From IMG/VR virus record IMGVR_UViG_3300006919_000359, positions 1-26,758 of that record: 26,758 nt of DNA; one strand, written 5' to 3'. Origin of the DNA: a virus. A model generated the notes under the pieces. The model saw only the letters and a list, made by a program, of their open reading frames with translations, did not search any database and was not told where the DNA came from. The translations under genes were made by a program, and so were the position numbers. Positions 15,078 to 22,873 of this stretch are shown here, one piece after another (within the stretch, counting starts at the first letter, position 1; each line of letters starts with the position of its first letter).

Positions 15078-15323
15078 ATGAAGTGGTACATTAAATTATT
15101 TATCAGGTTGGCTTTTGTAACTTACATAGCCCTCCAAGCATATCGAGAAGTAGGTCTGTGGACAACAATCTTTCTCATCTACCTGTTTGGGTACAATGAG
15201 ATATTGAATCAGGGAGTTGGATACTTGATGAACTTCACCAGGAAGGTTGAAGTCTCATTCCATCAAGTGTCAGGTCACCTTGCAAAGTTGTATTCATCAA
15301 TTGAAGACAAGGATGAGGAATAA
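15078..15323 (+). CDS. Small membrane protein, 81 aa
   Basis: Two adjacent hydrophobic segments (about residues 5-20 and 27-45, IKLFIRLAFVTYIALQAY, then LWTTIFLIYLFGYNEIL) precede a soluble amphipathic tail (VEVSFHQVSGHLAKLYSSIEDKDEE). It could be an inner-membrane hairpin protein. No family is recognised. It follows the C39-like gene by 24 nt and is probably in the same transcript. Confidence 0.55.
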   Translation: MKWYIKLFIRLAFVTYIALQAYREVGLWTTIFLIYLFGYNEILNQGVGYLMNFTRKVEVSFHQVSGHLAKLYSSIEDKDEE

Positions 15324-15324
15324 T

Positions 15325-15411
15325 ATGTTTTTCAGTAGGGCTATGAGACTTTCATTATTTTCATATGTTCTTACACATAGAGGTGAGGTAAAGCTCCGGA
15401 GAGCCTCTTAA
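15325..15411 (+). CDS. Very small ORF, 28 aa
   Basis: An ATG frame 1 nt after the previous stop encodes a basic 28-residue peptide beginning MFFSRAMRLSLFSYVLTHRG. The 3' part overlaps a possible hairpin (AGAGG 15379-15383 with CCTCT 15404-15408, enclosing CTCCGGAG). It may be a real coupled microprotein or merely an open stretch inside a leader RNA. About 65 nt without clear signals follow before the RNA polymerase gene. Confidence 0.25.
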   Translation: MFFSRAMRLSLFSYVLTHRGEVKLRRAS

Positions 15412-15476
15412 AATAAGTTTTCCGTAAGTCTACATTATAGTTATAAACAAAAAAAAACAAAGCAGGTTTTAGTAAT

Positions 15477-17828
15477 ATGAAAAACTTAAGTTTAGATAAT
15501 GAAAGAGGGATGAAAGAAAAGGGGGAGGCGAGAGTCTACTCCACACTACATACCAAACATGGTAACCTCAAACAAGTAGCATCCATACAGTTGGCCCAGC
15601 AACTTATTGCGAAAGCATCGTTCGAGATCTCAGGAGGGGTCAGGGAATGGATCAACAACACATCTGGAAAACATTATAGGAAAGAATTGAAAGATTATTA
15701 TCTCACAGATGAAAAGCTCGTGGAGGACATCGTGACCATACATTTGATGATGGCAGGCGAGTTGTACATCTCATCTGAAAACTCATTCAAACCTAAGGCT
15801 CCACATGCGAGGTACTCAGTCGTGAGTTCGCTACACAAGAAAGTAGCACCTGATATGTGTCTAGAAGTCTTCTGGAGATTGATTGAAGTCATAGTTGAAG
15901 CGAGTCCATATTTTGAGACAGAGTCAGGTTGGAGAGAATGGAACAAGAGATACATCAAATACACATGTACACTCTCAACAGAGATTCTCGAAACCTTAGC
16001 GCAAGAGGCATTACTGGCCTTCTACCCTACTCCAATGCTGACTCCTCCAATCGATTGGGAACTCATAGATGATGAAGTTACGGGAGGTTATGAGACGTAT
16101 CAATACAAGCTCATCAGAGCTAACTTCACAAACATCGATTACTCACTCTACAGCAAATCAATATTCGATTCAATCAATTACATTCAAAGTGTGCCTTGGG
16201 TAGTCAATGAGGAATTAGTTGCAGTTGTAAAGAAAGAATTAAAAGAGCCTAAGAGAGAAGACTTCGTGACCCAAGAGTTCCCAGACATCACACCTTGTCG
16301 AACAGACTTAGATCTAGATGCTGAGGATGTAAAGGATAGACTATCTGAGGATGAACTAGATGAGATCTTATCAGCTAGAGCAATCTACAGAGAAGCTTAC
16401 ACGCTCTACGCAGCTGAGGCATCAGATTTCGAATCAGCACTCGGTAAGTATAGAGCAGTAAAGATGGCAGTAGCTATCGCAGAGCAATACATTGATGCAG
16501 ACGAAATATATTTTCCTCACTCATATGACTTCCGTGGAAGGATTTATCCGATATCGATTGGGCTGTCACCTCAGGGTTCAGATGCTGTAAAGGCAATGAT
16601 TGATTATAAGAATGGTGAAGTGTTAGATGAGAGAGGAGGAGAATGGATGTGGGCATACTATGCTAGTCTGTGGGGAGATGATAAGATACCGTTCCAGGAG
16701 AGAGTTGAGAGAGGAAAAGAGCTCTACAATATGGGAGCTGATTACAAGGAGGCAGATGAGCCTTATCAATTTCTTTCACATCAAATGCAGTTGAAGAAAT
16801 GGATCGACAACCCATCTCATAAAGTTACAGCTAGAATACATTTGGATGCTTGCAATAGTGGCTCACAATTTACTTCAGCCATCACTGCAGACAAAATAGG
16901 TTGCATCAACACCAATGTCATTCCAACAATCAATGAGGACGGTACGCAGACGAGACAGGATGCTTATTTACTTGTATCCGATCTAGCACTCGAGAGAACC
17001 AAAGAACTTTTAAAGACTTGTGAGACTCATGAAGAGGAGGAGATGTTAGAGTTCTTCAAACAGCTCTTGGAAACAGATGGTAGGAAGATTTGTAAGACAC
17101 CAGTCATGGTTTCAAACTATGGAGGTACAGCTGGAGGGAGGTCAGAGATACTTTACAACCTCTTCAGAGAGATGAAGGTTGATAGGAAATGGATTACAAA
17201 GAAGGTTGCTAGTAGGTTTAGTAAAATCATTGGAGAATCGATTGCAGGCGTTTTAAGGGGCGGAAAAGAATTTGAGATCTATATACATAAGATGAACAAT
17301 ATCATTACTAGAAGAAGTAATAAAGGTATTGTATGGACTACATCTGATGGCTTCAGAGTACTCCATTTAAAACAAAAAGAGTTATCGATGAAGAAGGTAC
17401 AATGTATGCTACCAGGAGCGAGACGCAAGACTCATATCAATCTCAGGAGGTTTTCCAATAAGGTTGCTCCAGCAAAGATGAAGTCAGCCATCTCTCCTAA
17501 TTACATTCATAGTCTTGATGCAGAACTGCTGAGGCGAGTAGCATTGAAATTAAAGAAGAAGGGAGTGGATTCGGATTGGATACATGATTCATTCGGCTCC
17601 TTACCAAACCATGTTGATGATATGTTATCAATCACAAAGAATGAATTTAGGAAGATGATGATGAAGAAACCTTTGAGGGTATTGGATAGAGAGCTGAGAC
17701 AACAAGCAGATCCTTCCATCAAGACACAATCAGAACTAGAAGAAGTATCAATACCATCTCTGAAAGGCTTCAGTGTAACTAACGGAGACTTATCTATCAT
17801 AGATAAAAGCGATTGGTTCTTTAGTTAA
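15477..17828 (+). CDS. Single-subunit (T7-type) DNA-directed RNA polymerase
   Basis: All T7 RNAP family landmarks are present in 783 residues: DFRGRIYP (351-358); motif A LDACNSGSQF with Asp457; motif B R536-x3-K540-x7-Y548 (RKICKTPVMVSNYG), the exact spacing of T7 R627/K631/Y639; DGFRV near 624; SPNYIHSLDA near 673; and motif C HDSFG (His703, Asp704). The N-terminal region (1-300) is divergent, as usual for promoter-recognition domains, and the protein is about 100 residues shorter than T7 RNAP. It would transcribe phage genes from its own promoters, probably the virion block downstream. The ATG at 15477 has an A-rich leader. Confidence 0.95.
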   Translation: MKNLSLDNERGMKEKGEARVYSTLHTKHGNLKQVASIQLAQQLIAKASFEISGGVREWINNTSGKHYRKELKDYYLTDEKLVEDIVTIHLMMAGELYISSENSFKPKAPHARYSVVSSLHKKVAPDMCLEVFWRLIEVIVEASPYFETESGWREWNKRYIKYTCTLSTEILETLAQEALLAFYPTPMLTPPIDWELIDDEVTGGYETYQYKLIRANFTNIDYSLYSKSIFDSINYIQSVPWVVNEELVAVVKKELKEPKREDFVTQEFPDITPCRTDLDLDAEDVKDRLSEDELDEILSARAIYREAYTLYAAEASDFESALGKYRAVKMAVAIAEQYIDADEIYFPHSYDFRGRIYPISIGLSPQGSDAVKAMIDYKNGEVLDERGGEWMWAYYASLWGDDKIPFQERVERGKELYNMGADYKEADEPYQFLSHQMQLKKWIDNPSHKVTARIHLDACNSGSQFTSAITADKIGCINTNVIPTINEDGTQTRQDAYLLVSDLALERTKELLKTCETHEEEEMLEFFKQLLETDGRKICKTPVMVSNYGGTAGGRSEILYNLFREMKVDRKWITKKVASRFSKIIGESIAGVLRGGKEFEIYIHKMNNIITRRSNKGIVWTTSDGFRVLHLKQKELSMKKVQCMLPGARRKTHINLRRFSNKVAPAKMKSAISPNYIHSLDAELLRRVALKLKKKGVDSDWIHDSFGSLPNHVDDMLSITKNEFRKMMMKKPLRVLDRELRQQADPSIKTQSELEEVSIPSLKGFSVTNGDLSIIDKSDWFFS

Positions 17829-18238
17829 GATAGCCCTAGATATTTATTTATAAATATCTATCAAAAAATCCCTGGAGGGGAGTTGCTTTTCCTAACAGCT
17901 TCCCTTTCAATTATTTAGGAAAACGATCATTGAAAAAACCTATGGGGTTTAAATATTCAAAATCAATTCGTTAACTGTAAGCAAACACTTAAGATAAAAA
18001 TAAGCCAAACCAAGGTTTGGTTAAAACTTCATCAAAAAGTGCACGCAACATGAACATGGTTTCAGTCTTTAGACCGAGAACTCGTAACCGCACAGGTCTA
18101 GATGAAGTTTGATTACACTGTAGCATGCTATGGCTAAGCTATTCGATTAGCGACAGTGACAATTCTTTTTTCATAGTAATGGTTTCATAATCCATTACTC
18201 CCTCCCAATAGGGAGGTTCATAATTTTTGGTTTTGGAA
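17829..18238 (+). other. Gene-free, hairpin-rich region after the RNA polymerase
   Basis: About 400 nt without a credible gene but dense with inverted repeats: a 10-bp AT hairpin (17837-17860); GGGGAGTTG/CAGCTTCCC with TTT (terminator-like, 17877-17907); CCAAACC-AA-GGTTTGG (18005-18020); a 10-bp stem 18024-18033/18101-18110; a three-way-junction shape closed by CACTGT/ACAGTG (18116-18158); an 8-bp hairpin (18175-18199); and CCTCCC-AATA-GGGAGG (18201-18216). It separates replication/RNAP genes from virion genes and is the natural place for phage-RNAP promoters or a stable RNA. Confidence 0.6.
18024..18110 (+). ncRNA. Candidate structured RNA closed by a 10-bp stem
   Basis: AAACTTCATC (18024-18033) pairs perfectly with GATGAAGTTT (18101-18110). 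Immediately inside, TAGACC (18070-18075) pairs with GGTCTA (18095-18100) and sits directly on the outer stem, leaving a 36-nt side loop. Whether it is transcribed is unknown. Confidence 0.4.
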
Positions 18239-18263
18239 GAGGCTCCTAGAGCCTCTTTTTTTA
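18237..18263 (+). terminator. Strong intrinsic terminator before the virion genes
   Basis: GAGGCTC-CTA-GAGCCTC (18239-18255) is a 7-bp GC-rich stem, extendable by AA/TT, followed by eight T residues. It lies 57 nt before the first virion-module gene and inside the open 5' extension of that frame, which supports the start at 18320. Confidence 0.85.
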
Positions 18264-18319
18264 TTACTGTGATAAAAGTATACGGCGATATTGCCACAAC
18301 ACCATTAAAAGCAATTATA

Positions 18320-18547
18320 ATGGCGAATAAGAAAAAGAAGCAACGACAAAAGTTCTTACAAGTAGATGTATGGAAGAAAGAATTTGGACCAGTAGCTGTG
18401 AGAGCAGTCTATGAAGTGTTCCAAACAAAGTTCAAAATCGAATCACACAACATGAAGAAATACAAATTCAATGTTTGTGTAGATCAATTGAGAGCTCTAG
18501 AGGACCCAACCTATGTCAGACCTAAAGATCAATCAAAGGATGACTAA
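18320..18547 (+). CDS. Small basic hypothetical protein, 75 aa
   Basis: The frame is open from 18227, but the upstream part contains a strong terminator, so the ATG at 18320 is chosen. The protein starts with a Lys-rich run (ANKKKKQRQKF) and is otherwise helical, with one Cys. No family is recognised. It overlaps the next gene by 8 nt. As the first gene of the virion module it may be a small packaging or head-associated protein, from position only. Confidence 0.5.
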   Translation: MANKKKKQRQKFLQVDVWKKEFGPVAVRAVYEVFQTKFKIESHNMKKYKFNVCVDQLRALEDPTYVRPKDQSKDD

Positions 18548-18791
18548 GATAAATGGAATAGAAGTCGAGCAAGTAGTACTCACCGGAAAGGAATTTGGTA
18601 GAGTCTCAAGATTAACAGAAACAAAAAGTGATGCAGAAGCGATATTCAAAAACCTTGTCAACCTATTGAGATTGAAGGGAGTGAAGATGAATATCGATTA
18701 TGAGAACTTATTGAATAATAAATTTGATGATGCAACTATCTCATACGATGAGATGGAGAGAAGGTTCTGCCTTCACATCATAAAGAAATAA
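18540..18791 (+). CDS. Hypothetical protein, 83 aa
   Basis: The frame extends to 18513. The ATG at 18540, overlapping the previous stop, gives MTKINGIEVEQVVLTGKEFG, a natural beta-rich N-terminus. The rest is an alpha/beta mix with an acidic segment (NNKFDDATISYDEMERR) and a final strand (FCLHIIKK). Not recognised. It is 19 nt upstream of the portal gene and presumably co-transcribed. Confidence 0.5.
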   Translation: MTKINGIEVEQVVLTGKEFGRVSRLTETKSDAEAIFKNLVNLLRLKGVKMNIDYENLLNNKFDDATISYDEMERRFCLHIIKK

Positions 18792-18810
18792 TCATTAAAA
18801 GAAAATAACT

Positions 18811-20106
18811 ATGGCGTTCTATTTAGACTGGCATCGAGAGTTGACTCAAATCACTACTCGACAGGATTCAGCCTTAGGTATCATGAGATGGGGAGCAGAC
18901 AACTCGTTTCCTCAAACACTCAAGAACCTAATAGAGCAGTCTCCGTCAGCCAAACCAGCTGTAAGTAGAACTGCTAAGTTTTTGAAAGGTGGACAATTCA
19001 AAGGAGAAGATACAATCGTATCGCCTTATGGATTAACATTGAAGACAGTTGTCTCTATCCTAGCTGAGGATTATGCAACATTTGAAGCATTTGCTATTCA
19101 TTCCAATTGGAACTTGAATGGAGAGGTAACCGGAATGAATCCTATGAGGATTACAGATTGCAGATTTAATTCATTTGATGAGTTGAACTTTGCATCAAAG
19201 ATAGGTTACTTCAGAAACTTTGGAAGGAACTCTGAAGTAAAGAAGACCATAGAGATGGTTCCAACAAGAGGAAAGATCAAATGGTTTGATCGTTTCAATC
19301 CGTCAGCAGTACTGCGTCAGATTGAAAATACTGAAGGAGGTATTGGAAATTACAATGGACAGATACTCTATCATACAGAGACAGGGCATTCTTCCTATCC
19401 TATCCCACCTCTACAGGCTCCAATCAATTATGTGTTGTCAGATGTAGAGAATAGTATTTTAATCCGTAAGGAGACGGCTACGGGGTTTATTTCATCTTAC
19501 CTTTTAAAGACTAGTCTTGACGCTGAGGATGCTAATTTAGTTGCATTGGAAAATGCTCTAGACAGAGCTCAGGGGGCAAGAGGAGCAGGGAAGATCATTA
19601 CCATGGCAGGTATGGATCCAGAAACTCTTACAGCAACAGTTCTTGAAGAGATAGGAGCAGGGAACAATTCTGCAATCATCGATTCAGCAACTAAAACATA
19701 TGAATTAGACAGTAAAGTAATCTCGGGAGCATATTTGATCCCACCAATCCTAGCTGGAGCGAATCAAACAACAGGATTCTCTTCTGCAGAGTTAGAAGAA
19801 GCATATGCAGTATTCAATGCAGTTACTCAAGGAGGAAGAGATACAATCGAACAACAAGTCAATCGAGTATTGAAGAATGGCGTGTTCGATATAAAGGAGA
19901 TTAAATTGAATAAGCTTACATTAGACATGGAGAGCAATGAAGAAGCACAACCAACACCTGAAGGAGCACCAGATGCTAAAAAGATGACGGTTGTAGATTT
20001 TGTTGCAATGTATGTTGAGAAGTGGGAGAAGGTCAATGGCAACATACCAGATCCAGAACACTTGATGAAGGTGGTTAACTTATTTAAAGACAACTCCGAT
20101 GTATAA
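18811..20106 (+). CDS. Phage portal protein
   Basis: The 431-residue protein shows features of HK97-type portals: an N-terminal WGADNSFPQTLKNLIEQSP segment, a conserved clip/wing region with NYVLSDVENSILIRKETATG, a helix-rich middle (LVALENALDRAQGARGAGK) and the stem/crown segment VISGAYLIPPILAGANQTTG followed by SSAELEEAYAVFN, which matches the portal motif near the C-terminus. The portal forms the dodecameric DNA gateway of the head and docks the terminase encoded downstream. The assignment rests on this pattern and on the neighbouring adaptor and terminase genes. Confidence 0.75.
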   Translation: MAFYLDWHRELTQITTRQDSALGIMRWGADNSFPQTLKNLIEQSPSAKPAVSRTAKFLKGGQFKGEDTIVSPYGLTLKTVVSILAEDYATFEAFAIHSNWNLNGEVTGMNPMRITDCRFNSFDELNFASKIGYFRNFGRNSEVKKTIEMVPTRGKIKWFDRFNPSAVLRQIENTEGGIGNYNGQILYHTETGHSSYPIPPLQAPINYVLSDVENSILIRKETATGFISSYLLKTSLDAEDANLVALENALDRAQGARGAGKIITMAGMDPETLTATVLEEIGAGNNSAIIDSATKTYELDSKVISGAYLIPPILAGANQTTGFSSAELEEAYAVFNAVTQGGRDTIEQQVNRVLKNGVFDIKEIKLNKLTLDMESNEEAQPTPEGAPDAKKMTVVDFVAMYVEKWEKVNGNIPDPEHLMKVVNLFKDNSDV

Positions 20107-20596
20107 TTCAAATTTAGAAAACTCATTAATCTTAGTAGACATAGTAGATGCTCTACAAGATTACGTAAGCTTACAACCCGACATCGATGAGACTAGGGTT
20201 AAAGCAGCACAAATCATAGCCATAAAGCTAGATATAGAAAGATTAATAGGAGCAGACAATGTAGCAAGGTGTGTAGATCCTCAAGACGCAGCTGATGATG
20301 AGCTGTTGGAGATGATCACTCCACCACTATGTTATTTTACCTATGCAAGGTTACTGAAGAACTTTCAAGGAAGTTATTCAGATTCAGGTTACAGTACAGA
20401 ACAAGAAGCTGACGATAAGAATACTGCCAAGGCGGTATCTAATGAGATGGCTTCTGTAGCAGAAACTTTCATGGAACCAGTCATTGCTTGGTTGAAGGAA
20501 GAAGATCCATTGGATCAAACCATTCAAGAGGCACAAGACAAACTCACTCCGCGTATAAGAACGTTCGGAGGCAATGAGTGGAGAGGTTCTAATTAA
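20099..20596 (+). CDS. Probable head-tail connector/adaptor protein, 165 aa
   Basis: It begins within the last 8 nt of the portal gene, the usual place of adaptor or head-completion proteins. The sequence is almost wholly helical (LVDIVDALQDYVSLQPDIDE, VKAAQIIAIKLDIERLIGAD, LLEMITPPLCYFTYARLLKN), with a flexible polar middle (SYSDSGYSTEQEADD), consistent with gp6/gp15-type adaptors. No diagnostic motif can be claimed, so the role is inferred from position and helical character. Confidence 0.5.
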   Translation: MYNSNLENSLILVDIVDALQDYVSLQPDIDETRVKAAQIIAIKLDIERLIGADNVARCVDPQDAADDELLEMITPPLCYFTYARLLKNFQGSYSDSGYSTEQEADDKNTAKAVSNEMASVAETFMEPVIAWLKEEDPLDQTIQEAQDKLTPRIRTFGGNEWRGSN

Positions 20597-20615
20597 TCCT
20601 TTTAAACTTTACGGC

Positions 20616-20687
20616 ATGAATAAAACAATTTGGAACAAGGCAGACATCATTTCATTTAGAAAGGAGGGTGTTCTGTCTAATCGTTAA
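20616..20687 (+). CDS. Possible microprotein, 23 aa
   Basis: A short ATG frame (MNKTIWNKADIISFRKEGVL...) lies between the adaptor and peptidase genes. There is no further support, and it may be a chance frame in a 3' untranslated region. Confidence 0.2.
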   Translation: MNKTIWNKADIISFRKEGVLSNR

Positions 20688-20707
20688 TTCGATTCCGTAT
20701 AACAACT

Positions 20708-20736
20708 GAGCAGAGATAACGCTCTGCCCTTTATTT
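20708..20736 (+). terminator. Probable terminator before the peptidase gene
   Basis: GCAGAG-ATAACG-CTCTGC (20710-20727) forms a 6-bp stem and is followed by CCTTTATTTATT. It suggests that the peptidase gene downstream is a separate transcription unit, although no recognisable promoter is seen. Confidence 0.55.
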
Positions 20737-20760
20737 ATTAACTTAAAAAAATTTATCAAT

Positions 20761-22170
20761 TTGAAAAAATTATTGTTTATTTTATTAGCTTTCATTAGCT
20801 TGAGTGCTAGTGCACAGGTAATCACAACAATTGGAACAGAGAACAAAGGCAAGCATGTTAAATTCTTTATTGCTGGAGATGGATTCACATCCTCACAACA
20901 AAGTACATTTAATTCTGAAGCTTTGCGTATTGCTAACTTAATTAAGGCAACAGCTCCTTATTCAGACAATCTTGATCAGATTAACTTTTACAGAGTTAAT
21001 ACCATATCTGTTCAAAGTGGAGTTTCTATTGCAGCTTCTCCTCCAGGAGGAAATGGTCAAGCGGCTGTTAATAAAGATACTTACTTTGATGTTTATAGGA
21101 ATGATGGTGATCTGTATTATGCTCATAACATGCTAGGTGCAAATAGACTTGCAGTCGAAACATTGTTAGGGAATAAGTCAGGTGGAGAAAGAGTGTTCTT
21201 GATCATAGTATCAAACCATACAGGTTATGGTGGTGTGGGAGAGTTTAAAAGTCATACACTATTGGCGGATGGATCTTTGGATGATGTAGCTAAGGTAGGA
21301 GTAATGATTACTTCAATGTATAATCTATACAACTATGAAGACTTTTTACCTCTACATGAATTCTCACATACATTTGGACAGTTGGGCGATGAATATTACT
21401 ATTCAGATGCAGACTATCAAGATCTAATCTCAACACCGAGAGGATTGCATTTAGTACAAGAAGGAGCTAAGGCAGGCAATATCAGAACATCTGCGGCAAC
21501 AGGATGGGTTAAAGGAGCGAATTACTCTGATGACTTCTACTGGAGACCAGGTGATGATAAAATGATGTATGGAGCATGGAAGAATGGTTCTGAGATCTAT
21601 ACAGAATACTCAGCACACAATGAGGCTTTGGTTCAGATTGAGATAGATAAAAATAGTGTAAGTATCATTGATGGAATTTCCTTCTCAATGTCGTCAGGCT
21701 CAGCAACAACTGCAGCTGGAGTTCAAAACTACTCTACGACTGTGACTAGGTATTATGCTCAAGGTGGAGGATGTGTTGGACAACCTTGTACTGGAGCAAT
21801 CATGTATACCAAATCTACTGGAACTTTGTTCAATGGACAAAACAGATGGTGGAAGGCAAGTAATAACAAAGCATACAAAATCGATACTGAAGGAAAGATT
21901 CTTCAAGTATCAGCTTTGGCTACTATTAAACAATTCCAAATGTCAGGTTCTAACTCTTCTTCATCAAGTGGAGCATGTTCATTATACTTGAACAACGGAA
22001 AATGGTATATTGGAACTAATTCTATACCTGGAGTGGGAGATAGGATTTATGCTAACTCAGCATGTACACTAACCTTCACTGGATACAATAAATGGTGGAG
22101 ATTAGCTAGTGGGGTTGTCGTTAAAGTAGATTACTCTGGTTATGTAACGTCGATATCAACTTGTTACTAA
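20761..22170 (+). CDS. Secreted zinc metallopeptidase, M64 (IgA-peptidase) type
   Basis: The N-terminus MKKLLFILLAFISLSASAQ is a classical signal peptide, with cleavage expected after SASA. It starts at TTG, the only start that preserves the signal peptide. The catalytic signature is HEFSHTFGQLGDEY (His199, Glu200, His203, and DEY at 210-212), the HExxHxxxxLxDEY form of family M64. The upstream FFIAGDGFTSSQQSTFNSEA and INFYRVNTISVQSGVS also match that family. The C-terminal 140 residues hold two related Cys/Trp-containing modules, each with a (N)(R/K)WW(K/R) core (near residues 361 and 445), probably substrate- or surface-binding. It would act outside the cytoplasm. Placement between adaptor and terminase genes is surprising and suggests a later insertion. 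Confidence 0.82.
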   Translation: MKKLLFILLAFISLSASAQVITTIGTENKGKHVKFFIAGDGFTSSQQSTFNSEALRIANLIKATAPYSDNLDQINFYRVNTISVQSGVSIAASPPGGNGQAAVNKDTYFDVYRNDGDLYYAHNMLGANRLAVETLLGNKSGGERVFLIIVSNHTGYGGVGEFKSHTLLADGSLDDVAKVGVMITSMYNLYNYEDFLPLHEFSHTFGQLGDEYYYSDADYQDLISTPRGLHLVQEGAKAGNIRTSAATGWVKGANYSDDFYWRPGDDKMMYGAWKNGSEIYTEYSAHNEALVQIEIDKNSVSIIDGISFSMSSGSATTAAGVQNYSTTVTRYYAQGGGCVGQPCTGAIMYTKSTGTLFNGQNRWWKASNNKAYKIDTEGKILQVSALATIKQFQMSGSNSSSSSGACSLYLNNGKWYIGTNSIPGVGDRIYANSACTLTFTGYNKWWRLASGVVVKVDYSGYVTSISTCY

Positions 22171-22197
22171 AATAAAGAATACAAAATAGATTATCAA

Positions 22198-22222
22198 GGC
22201 TCCTCTTCGGAGGAGTCTTTTT
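22198..22222 (+). terminator. Strong terminator after the peptidase gene
   Basis: GGCTCCTC-TTCG-GAGGAGTC forms an 8-bp stem with a stable UUCG loop, followed by TTTTT. With the terminator at 20708 it isolates the peptidase gene as its own unit. Confidence 0.85.
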
Positions 22223-22224
22223 AT

Positions 22225-22263
22225 TAGGGTAATGGTTACTCAAGGTTCGATTCCTTGGCCTTA
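22225..22263 (+). ncRNA. Minimal tRNA-like element (T-arm + short acceptor), 39 nt
   Basis: CAAGG-TTCGATT-CCTTG (22241-22257) is a perfect T-arm with the conserved loop and closing G-C. TAGGG (22225-22229) pairs with CCTTA (22259-22263) as a short acceptor. Between them, TAA-TGG-TTA replaces the D and anticodon arms. It begins 3 nt after the terminator T-run and 22 nt before the next start codon, which raises the question of how it would be transcribed. Confidence 0.5.
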
Positions 22264-22284
22264 GCAAAATTAAAAAACAGAATT

Positions 22285-22524
22285 ATGAAAGTATTAAAAG
22301 AAGTAGGAGTGCTCCTATTGTCTATGCTTGTACAACTATGCTTATTACCAATACGTGTAGTCGTAGGGGTGTTGGGCATTGTTGAGGGTACGGTTAGAAT
22401 AATCAAATTAACATTAACATTCCTCATTCAGTCAACACTAGATGAGGTATTAAAATCCGTACAACATGGGAACAAGAATGAAAAACAAGAGCAGAGACCG
22501 AAAGGAATTTCTCGCAAAGGGTAG
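22285..22524 (+). CDS. Small membrane protein, 79 aa
   Basis: The frame opens earlier, but the ATG at 22285 lies after the tRNA-like element and an A-rich leader. The product is hydrophobic for its first about 60 residues (VGVLLLSMLVQLCLLPIRVV, then VLGIVEGTVRIIKLTLTFLI), probably two membrane segments, with a polar Lys/Glu-rich tail. It overlaps the small terminase gene by 59 nt. It could be a holin-like or membrane-anchoring protein, but no lysis gene is nearby. Confidence 0.55.
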   Translation: MKVLKEVGVLLLSMLVQLCLLPIRVVVGVLGIVEGTVRIIKLTLTFLIQSTLDEVLKSVQHGNKNEKQEQRPKGISRKG

Positions 22525-22867
22525 AGCATTAATACTTGCAGCCCTAGACAAAGGTTTCACCACCAGAAAGAAGATAGGTGATGCTTGTGGATTGAAGACA
22601 TGGCAAGTGGCAGATATATTGAAGCACGATGAGAACCTGTGGGCACAATACACAATGCATAGAAAAACGTTAACTGACCTAGCGGCAGATAACATACAAG
22701 ACATATTGGAAGATCCTAATCACAAAGATCATTTCCAAGCATCCAAATACATCCTACAAAAGTACAAATCAGATTTTGATGATTCATTTGAGAGTCAGCA
22801 AGATGAAGGTTTGCAGATAGGGTCTGGAGAAGGAAAATCAGTGAAGATAACATTCACAAAAGACTAA
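22466..22867 (+). CDS. terS: Terminase small subunit (probable)
   Basis: The 133-residue protein has an N-terminal helix-turn-helix (about residues 25-52: ALDKGFTTRKKIGDACGLKT, then QVADILK) of the type used by TerS to bind packaging sites, a central helical oligomerisation region (YTMHRKTLTDLAADNIQDIL) and an acidic, Gly-rich tail (GLQIGSGEGKS). It lies 6 nt upstream of the large terminase gene. In-frame ATGs at 22466 and 22478 are both possible. The position makes the call strong; the family match itself is moderate. Confidence 0.75.
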   Translation: MGTRMKNKSRDRKEFLAKGRALILAALDKGFTTRKKIGDACGLKTWQVADILKHDENLWAQYTMHRKTLTDLAADNIQDILEDPNHKDHFQASKYILQKYKSDFDDSFESQQDEGLQIGSGEGKSVKITFTKD

Positions 22868-22873
22868 TAAAGA

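Noticed and set aside
18005-18020. CCAAACCAAGGTTTGG as a bidirectional -33 box
   Set aside because: It contains TTTGG on both strands, but no TATCTTTA-like box lies 20 nt downstream on either side; on the - strand TATTTTTATC follows almost immediately with no spacer.
18227-18319. 5' extension of the 18320 gene from a TTG start
   Set aside because: The extension is made of a strong intrinsic terminator (GAGGCTC/GAGCCTC plus T8).
20652-20720. TTCGATT at about 20687 as another T-arm
   Set aside because: The flanking bases (GTTAA / CCGTA) do not pair.
22241-22263. T-arm sequence as a prophage attP (tRNA 3' end) site
   Set aside because: Three such elements with different sequences occur, no integrase is in the window, and each also pairs with its own acceptor strand, which an attP would not need.
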